Shown: positions 60,189 to 64,000 of the stretch, in pieces
Layout of the letters: each line of letters begins with the position of its first letter
How positions within the stretch are numbered: the first letter of the stretch is position 1
DNA from: Microbacterium salsuginis
Lineage (GTDB): Bacteria; Actinomycetota; Actinomycetes; Actinomycetales; Microbacteriaceae
DNA length: 64,000 bases
Direction of reading: 5' to 3'
Assembly (NCBI RefSeq): GCF_012524205.1
Contig: NZ_JABACI010000004.1
Span: forward strand, 186,001-250,000
Notes under the pieces: generated by a model
Seen by the model: only the letters and a program-made list of their open reading frames with translations
Told to the model about the DNA's origin: nothing
Databases searched by the model: none
Program-made: the position numbers and the translations under genes

Positions 60189-62225
60189 TCAGCCGCGCGT
60201 GCGGGCGTCGCGCTCGGCCAGGGCGGCGAGGCGCTCGTTGTAGGCCTCGAGCTCGGCGTCACCGGTGCGGTCCGCGTGCCGGTCGCGGCGCTTCGTCTCG
60301 CGCGCGTCGCTGCGACTCCACTGGATCGCGACCGTGATCGCGAGGATCAGCGTCGGGATCTCGCCGATCGACCAGGCGATGCCACCCCCGATGTACTGGT
60401 CCTCGAGCGGCGTGGCACCCCACGTGCGCCCCATCGAGCCGAACCACTCGGCGACCATGAGGCCCTCCTGCATCATGATCGCGATGCCGAAGAAGGCGTG
60501 CATCGCCATGATGCCGATGAGCAGCACGAGCCGGCCGGGGTAGGGCAGCCGGTACGGCACCGGGTCGATGCCGATGAGGGTCAGCACGAAGAGGTAGCCG
60601 GTGAAGAGGAAGTGGGCGACCATCCACTCGTGCCCCAGGTGGTCGTACAGCGACCAGCGCAGCAGGTCGGTGTAGTAGAACACCCAGAGCGAGCCGATGA
60701 ACAATCCCGCCGCGACGAACGGATTGGTGAGGATGCGCGCGACCGGCGAGTGCACCGCCCACAGGATCCATTCGCGCCCGCCGCGCGTGCCGTCGTCGCG
60801 CTTGCGGATGGCGCGCGCCGCGATCGTGACGGGCGCGCCGATGACCAGCAGCAGCGGGATCGCCATGGTCAGCAGCATGTGGCCGACCATGTGCATGCTG
60901 AAGAGGTAGTCCTGGTAGACGTTGATCACACCGCCGGTGACCCACACCAGCAGCAGCCAGCCGGCGACCCAGGAGATCGTCCGCGACAGCGGCCACGCAT
61001 CGCCGCGCAGCCGCAGCCGGCGCACGCCCGCGAGATAGAAGAAGATGGCGAAGCCGGCGACGATCGCCCACAGCAGGTCGATGTTCCAGGCCGTGAGCCA
61101 GCGTTCCGGCGTGAGTTCGACCGGCAGCGGTGCCTCCGTCAGGCGCTCCGCGGGCGACAGCACCTCGGGCAGCAGCACGAGGGACGGCGGGGGAGTGCGC
61201 GCCAGTGCGGCGGCCGCCCCGCTCGCGACGCCCATGAGCACGAGCTCGAACGCGATCAGGGTCCAGAAGGCGCGGGATGCCGCATCCGTCCCCAGCCGCC
61301 CGATCAGGCGCGACCGGTACCAGGCGCCGAAGAGGCCGAGCGCGATGAGGGCGACGATCTTCACGCCGAGGATCGCGCCGTAGGGCGAGATCAGCGCCGC
61401 CCAGTCCTGCAGGCCGAGCGCGGCGCGGACGGTGCCCGAGACGGCGACCACGGCGAAGGCCGCGAGCGCGATGCTCGAGTACCGGGCGACGGTCGCCGTC
61501 AGGTCTTCGCGGGACTGCAGCGGGCGCACGATCACCAGCAGGAACAGCCCGCCCAGCCACACCGCCGCGGCGATGATGTGCAGGATCAGCGCGGTCATCG
61601 CCTCGTGGTGGAAGGCCTCCTCGCCGGAGTGGCCCTGCGTGCCCATGGGCGCGAGCGAGGCCGCCGCGAGGATCGCGACGAAGAGCGTGGCCGTCCACGA
61701 CCGCACGGCGAACGTGAGCACCGTGAGCGCGGCGCCGGCGATCGTGGTGATGAGCCACGTGCGTCCGCCCTCGAGCTCGACGAGATAGCGACCCAGAAGC
61801 GCTCCGAACTCGGGTCCGGCGTCGATGGCGGGATTGTACGCCGCGATGAACGTGAGGAATCCGGTGGCCGCCGAGGCGAGCGTGAAGATCGCGGCCGAGA
61901 TGGATGCCGTGTCGAGGGCGACGTCGAACTCGCGGTCGCCGGCGCGGAGCGTGAACAGCGCAGTGACCAGTACGCCGACCATGCCCGCCGCCGAGAGGTT
62001 GACGAACAGCTTCGCGACGGGAAGCCCCCAGCGTGCGATGGGTCCCGGGTCGCCGATCGCGAGCGGCGCCGCGCCGCCGCCGAAGGCCAGCGCCCACAAC
62101 AGGACCACGAGCGCGGCCGCGACGAGGATCGCGGGCCCGGTGGCCCGCAGCGCGCGGGACGGGCCCACGCGCCCGGAGGCTCCGCGCGACGCGCGAGGGG
62201 CGCGTTGAGTGGGCGTGGGGATCAC
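60189..62225 (-). CDS. CopD-CtaG fusion membrane protein (copper resistance/oxidase assembly)
   Basis: 678 residues from GTG 62225; GTG 62168 is a plausible second start. About fifteen membrane segments in two blocks. The first half resembles CopD (VLVTALFTLRAGDREF, SGEEAFHHEAMTALILHIIAAAVWLGGLFLLVIVRPL). The second half resembles the caa3-oxidase assembly protein CtaG (DYLFSMHMVGHMLLTMAIPLLLVIGAPV, HEWMVAHFLFTGYLFVLTLIGIDPVPYRLPYPGRLVLLI, MHAFFGIAIMM). Histidines and methionines could bind copper. It likely moves copper for cytochrome oxidase. Confidence 0.9.
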   Translation of the reverse strand: MIPTPTQRAPRASRGASGRVGPSRALRATGPAILVAAALVVLLWALAFGGGAAPLAIGDPGPIARWGLPVAKLFVNLSAAGMVGVLVTALFTLRAGDREFDVALDTASISAAIFTLASAATGFLTFIAAYNPAIDAGPEFGALLGRYLVELEGGRTWLITTIAGAALTVLTFAVRSWTATLFVAILAAASLAPMGTQGHSGEEAFHHEAMTALILHIIAAAVWLGGLFLLVIVRPLQSREDLTATVARYSSIALAAFAVVAVSGTVRAALGLQDWAALISPYGAILGVKIVALIALGLFGAWYRSRLIGRLGTDAASRAFWTLIAFELVLMGVASGAAAALARTPPPSLVLLPEVLSPAERLTEAPLPVELTPERWLTAWNIDLLWAIVAGFAIFFYLAGVRRLRLRGDAWPLSRTISWVAGWLLLVWVTGGVINVYQDYLFSMHMVGHMLLTMAIPLLLVIGAPVTIAARAIRKRDDGTRGGREWILWAVHSPVARILTNPFVAAGLFIGSLWVFYYTDLLRWSLYDHLGHEWMVAHFLFTGYLFVLTLIGIDPVPYRLPYPGRLVLLIGIMAMHAFFGIAIMMQEGLMVAEWFGSMGRTWGATPLEDQYIGGGIAWSIGEIPTLILAITVAIQWSRSDARETKRRDRHADRTGDAELEAYNERLAALAERDARTRG

Positions 62226-62279
62226 ACCTCCCAGCCTACGGCGGGCCGGCCGCGTGCCCGCCGCCCAGACCCCGCCCGT

Positions 62280-62342
62280 GCGATTCGAATCGCGCACTTC
62301 GCATCGAATCGGCGGTCCGGCGTGCCGGGTGCGCGATTCGAA
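62280..62342. repeat. Palindrome cluster between HU and CtaG genes
   Basis: A perfect 14-bp palindrome GCGATTCGAATCGC (62280-62293) and a 14-bp inverted pair TTCGAATCGCGCAC (62284-62297) / GTGCGCGATTCGAA (62329-62342). The overlapping possibilities suggest two alternative hairpins. It lies after the HU terminator, in the 194-bp gap upstream of the CopD-CtaG gene. Confidence 0.6.
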
Positions 62343-62371
62343 AGCCCGGACCCGGAACGCGGGAAGCAGAA

Positions 62372-62400
62372 GGGGGATGCCGCGGGTCGCGGCATCCCCC
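62372..62400 (-). terminator. Strong terminator of the HU gene
   Basis: 13-bp perfect stem GGGGGATGCCGCG / CGCGGCATCCCCC with a 3-base loop, 20 bp after the HU stop, followed on the minus strand by a T/C-rich tail (CTTCTGCTTCC). Confidence 0.8.
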
Positions 62401-62419
62401 TTCGAAAAGGTCTGTCGGA

Positions 62420-62707
62420 TTACTTGACGGCAGCCTTGAGCTTCGAGCCTGCGGTGACCTTGACGCGCTTGCCGGCGGGGATCTTGATCTCTTCGCCGGT
62501 CTGCGGGTTGCGGCCGGTACGAGCCGAGGTGGCGACCTGCTCGAACGAGAGCCAGCCGGGGATCGAGACCTTGCTGCCCTTGGCGACTGCCTCGGAGACG
62601 GTGGAGAAGAGGGAGTCGAGAACGCCCGAGACGGCGGACTGGCTCTGCCCGGTCGCGCTCGCGATGCTCGCAACGAGCTCGGTCTTGGTGATGGACTTGT
62701 CAGCCAT
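62420..62707 (-). CDS. hup: HU-family nucleoid DNA-binding protein
   Basis: 95 residues, the standard HU length, without the long Lys/Ala tail of mycobacterial and streptomycete relatives. SITKTELVASIASATGQSQSAVSGVLDSLFSTVSEAVAKGSKVSIPGWLSFEQV and the DNA-binding arm TGRNPQTGEEIKIPAGKRVKVTAGSKLK are typical. It bends and packs DNA. The start ATG 62707 has GGAGGAC at a good distance. A strong hairpin ends the gene. The 212 bp upstream hold a palindrome and four GTGAC repeats. Confidence 0.95.
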   Translation of the reverse strand: MADKSITKTELVASIASATGQSQSAVSGVLDSLFSTVSEAVAKGSKVSIPGWLSFEQVATSARTGRNPQTGEEIKIPAGKRVKVTAGSKLKAAVK

Positions 62708-62853
62708 TTGGTTTGTCCTCCAAAGACGACTCATCGCCGTCTTGTCATTGCTCGGACCGGACGGCATCGCCCCCCGGCTGGTCTTGTTCGACCGGTCCCG
62801 AATGTACCCGACAACGGCGACAAATCCGCGTATTTCCGCGGTTCTCTGCGGAC

Positions 62854-62901
62854 CGACACGGCGTGTCGTGTGACTGGAGTGACAAATGTGACGAAAGTGA
62901 C
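62854..62901. promoter_or_regulatory. Palindrome plus four GTGAC direct repeats upstream of HU
   Basis: A 15-bp palindrome CGACACG-G-CGTGTCG (62854-62868) is followed directly by GTGAC at 62870, 62879, 62888 and 62897, an exact 9-bp period. It lies about 150-190 bp upstream of the HU start and 19 bp after the TetR stop. It looks like a multi-site protein binding region; the binder is unknown. Confidence 0.65.
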
Positions 62902-62919
62902 CTGCGCGCGCTCCGATGT

Positions 62920-63504
62920 TCATTCCTGATGGGAGGCGATGACCTCGCGTGCGGTACGCGCGAAGGCCGGCGCCACGCGGGCCTGTCCGTCAAGATAGCC
63001 GCCGACGAGGGCGGCGTCCCGCAGCAGCACGAGCGCCGCTGCGACCTCGTTCGCATCCCGCAGCCCGGCGGCCGTGGCGAGCTGCTCCAGCGTCCCACGG
63101 AACCACTCGCGATGCTCCGCGATGAGTTCACGCACGGGTCCCTGGTCGGGATACTCCGCGGCGGCATTGATGAAAGGGCAGCCGCGTGTGTGCCGATCGC
63201 GGATGTCCTGCGCGATCCCCTGCACCACGAGATCGAGAAGAACGTCGGGATCGTCCGATGACTGCGCGGCCTGCGCAAACAGTGACCTCAGTCCCTCGTC
63301 CTCGCCCTGGAGGTAGGCGAGCACGAGGCCCTCCTTGCCCTGGAACTGCTTGTACATCGTCGCGCGCGTGACGCCCGCGGTGTCGATGATCCGGTCGACG
63401 CCCACCGAGTGGATGCCCTCGCTGTAAAAGAGGTCGGTCGCCGCCTGCAGCAGGCGCTGCCGGGCAGGGGAGGGGCGGGGGGTCGCGGCATCCGTCGTCG
63501 TCAT
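62920..63504 (-). CDS. TetR-family transcriptional regulator
   Basis: 194 residues from ATG 63504, supported by AAGGAAGG upstream; ATG 63528 is an in-frame alternative. N-terminal HTH: SPARQRLLQAATDLFYSEGIHSVGVDRIIDTAGVTRATMYKQFQGKEGLVLAYL, the TetR signature. The C-terminal half is the ligand pocket (DIRDRHTRGCPFINAAAEYPDQGPVRELIAEHREWF), a form I associate with regulators of stress or hydrolase genes. It is divergent to the alpha/beta hydrolase and should bind the inverted repeat at 63576. Confidence 0.93.
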   Translation of the reverse strand: MTTTDAATPRPSPARQRLLQAATDLFYSEGIHSVGVDRIIDTAGVTRATMYKQFQGKEGLVLAYLQGEDEGLRSLFAQAAQSSDDPDVLLDLVVQGIAQDIRDRHTRGCPFINAAAEYPDQGPVRELIAEHREWFRGTLEQLATAAGLRDANEVAAALVLLRDAALVGGYLDGQARVAPAFARTAREVIASHQE

Positions 63505-63575
63505 GAGGGTGTGTCCTTCCTTGTCCATCGTGCCATCCCGCCGGGTTCTCGAAATTCTTTTGGGAACGGGCTTGC

Positions 63576-63597
63576 GTAGATAGAACGTTCGGTCTAC
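63576..63597. promoter_or_regulatory. TetR operator between regulator and hydrolase
   Basis: Inverted repeat GTAGA-TA-GAACGTTC-GG-TCTAC, 22 bp, with GAACGTTC a perfect core and two mismatched base pairs. It lies between the divergent starts at 63504 and 63668, closer to the regulator. Confidence 0.75.
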
Positions 63598-63667
63598 TAT
63601 CAGGATACATCAGCGGGACCATCCCGGATCTGAGACCACCACCGCAACACCGCACACAGGAGACGAA

Positions 63668-64000
63668 ATGAACACCACCGCCAAGACCCCCATCGTCCTC
63701 ATCCACGGCCTCTGGATGACCCCCAAGAGCTGGGACACGTGGGCCGAGCGCTTCCGCGGCGCCGGTCACCAGGTCATCGTCCCCGGCTGGCCCGGCATTG
63801 ACGACCGCACGGTCGACGACATCCGTCGCAACCCCGCCGCGCTCAAGGGCATTGGGCTGAAGCAGATCGCCGACAACTACGAGCGCGTCATCCGCCAGCT
63901 GCCCCAGAAGCCGATCATCATCGGCCACTCCTTCGGGGGAGTCCTCACCCAGATGCTCGCCGACCGCGGCCTCGGCGTCGCCTACGTCGGCGTGGCCCCC
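63668..64000 (+). CDS. Alpha/beta hydrolase, N-terminal part (runs off the right edge)
   Basis: 111 residues visible. TPIVLIHGLWMTPKSWDTWAERF at the start supplies the oxyanion hole (HGLW), followed by GHQVIVPGWPG and the nucleophile elbow GHSFGG. The remaining catalytic Asp and His lie beyond the edge. An esterase, lactonase or haloperoxidase-like enzyme; substrate unknown. ATG 63668 follows AGGAGA. Its promoter is shared with the divergent TetR gene, whose ligand may be the enzyme substrate. Confidence 0.9.
   Translation, partial: MNTTAKTPIVLIHGLWMTPKSWDTWAERFRGAGHQVIVPGWPGIDDRTVDDIRRNPAALKGIGLKQIADNYERVIRQLPQKPIIIGHSFGGVLTQMLADRGLGVAYVGVAP

Noticed and set aside
60276..62873. Open frame of 865 codons on the plus strand
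   Set aside because: Antisense to the CopD-CtaG gene and extremely rich in Arg, Asp and Gly; no ribosome site or recognisable domain.
62870..62901. GTGAC repeats as replication origin iterons
   Set aside because: There is no replication initiator gene or DnaA box cluster nearby; a regulatory role is simpler.

Overview
The window reads as chromosomal DNA of a high-GC actinobacterium, most likely a member of the Microbacteriaceae such as Microbacterium. This is inferred from the very high GC, near-constant use of G/C third positions, many GTG starts, ATGA/GTGA gene overlaps, a bifunctional-type dCTP deaminase, a DUF222-HNH protein, a perfect DtxR/IdeR-type iron box and ferredoxin-linked sulfate assimilation. 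No phage, integrase or transposase was seen.

Layout. (1) 1-4174: the N-terminal part of a Ser/Thr protein kinase, a secreted M23 peptidase, an FKBP-type lipoprotein and an unknown protein. (2) 4512-15937: a tightly overlapping assimilatory sulfate operon. It runs sulfite reductase, cysH, cysD, cysN, an ABC importer (binding protein, ATPase, permease), a siroheme methyltransferase, ferredoxin-NADP reductase, ferredoxin and a thioredoxin-reductase-like flavoprotein. Four of its genes carry REP-like palindromes close to their starts. (3) 16073-21670: an M14 peptidase, CorA, two tandem paralogous membrane proteins, dcd, and an ArsR/SRPBCC pair with a clear operator. (4) 21883-29430: a tRNA-Gly that abuts the start codon of an acyltransferase fusion, small membrane and lipoproteins, an HNH protein, a 7-unit tandem repeat array, a PfkB kinase, and a DUF6226-like gene followed by two decayed copies of its own 3' tail.

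(5) 29487-52144: a polysaccharide and uronate utilisation region. It holds eda, kdgK, kduI, kduD, a FAH-family enzyme, a GH88 hydrolase, DUF624, two permeases and a binding protein of a sugar importer, DUF2264, heparinase II/III, a Gfo/Idh/MocA oxidoreductase and an 1806-residue secreted GH59-like enzyme. Two regulators combine a DeoR-type reading head with a LacI-type sensor, and one sits between two copies of a candidate operator. The logic is extracellular and cytoplasmic release of unsaturated uronates, import, isomerisation to 2-keto-3-deoxygluconate, phosphorylation and aldol cleavage.

(6) 52134-64000: an SRPBCC protein, an EamA exporter, a beta-lactamase-fold lipoprotein lacking its catalytic serine, DUF2470 plus an iron-boxed heme oxygenase, a large nested inverted repeat, a PIF1-type helicase, a MerR regulator with a divergent flavoprotein, a CopD-CtaG membrane protein, HU with an unusual upstream repeat cluster, and a TetR regulator divergent to an alpha/beta hydrolase cut by the window edge.
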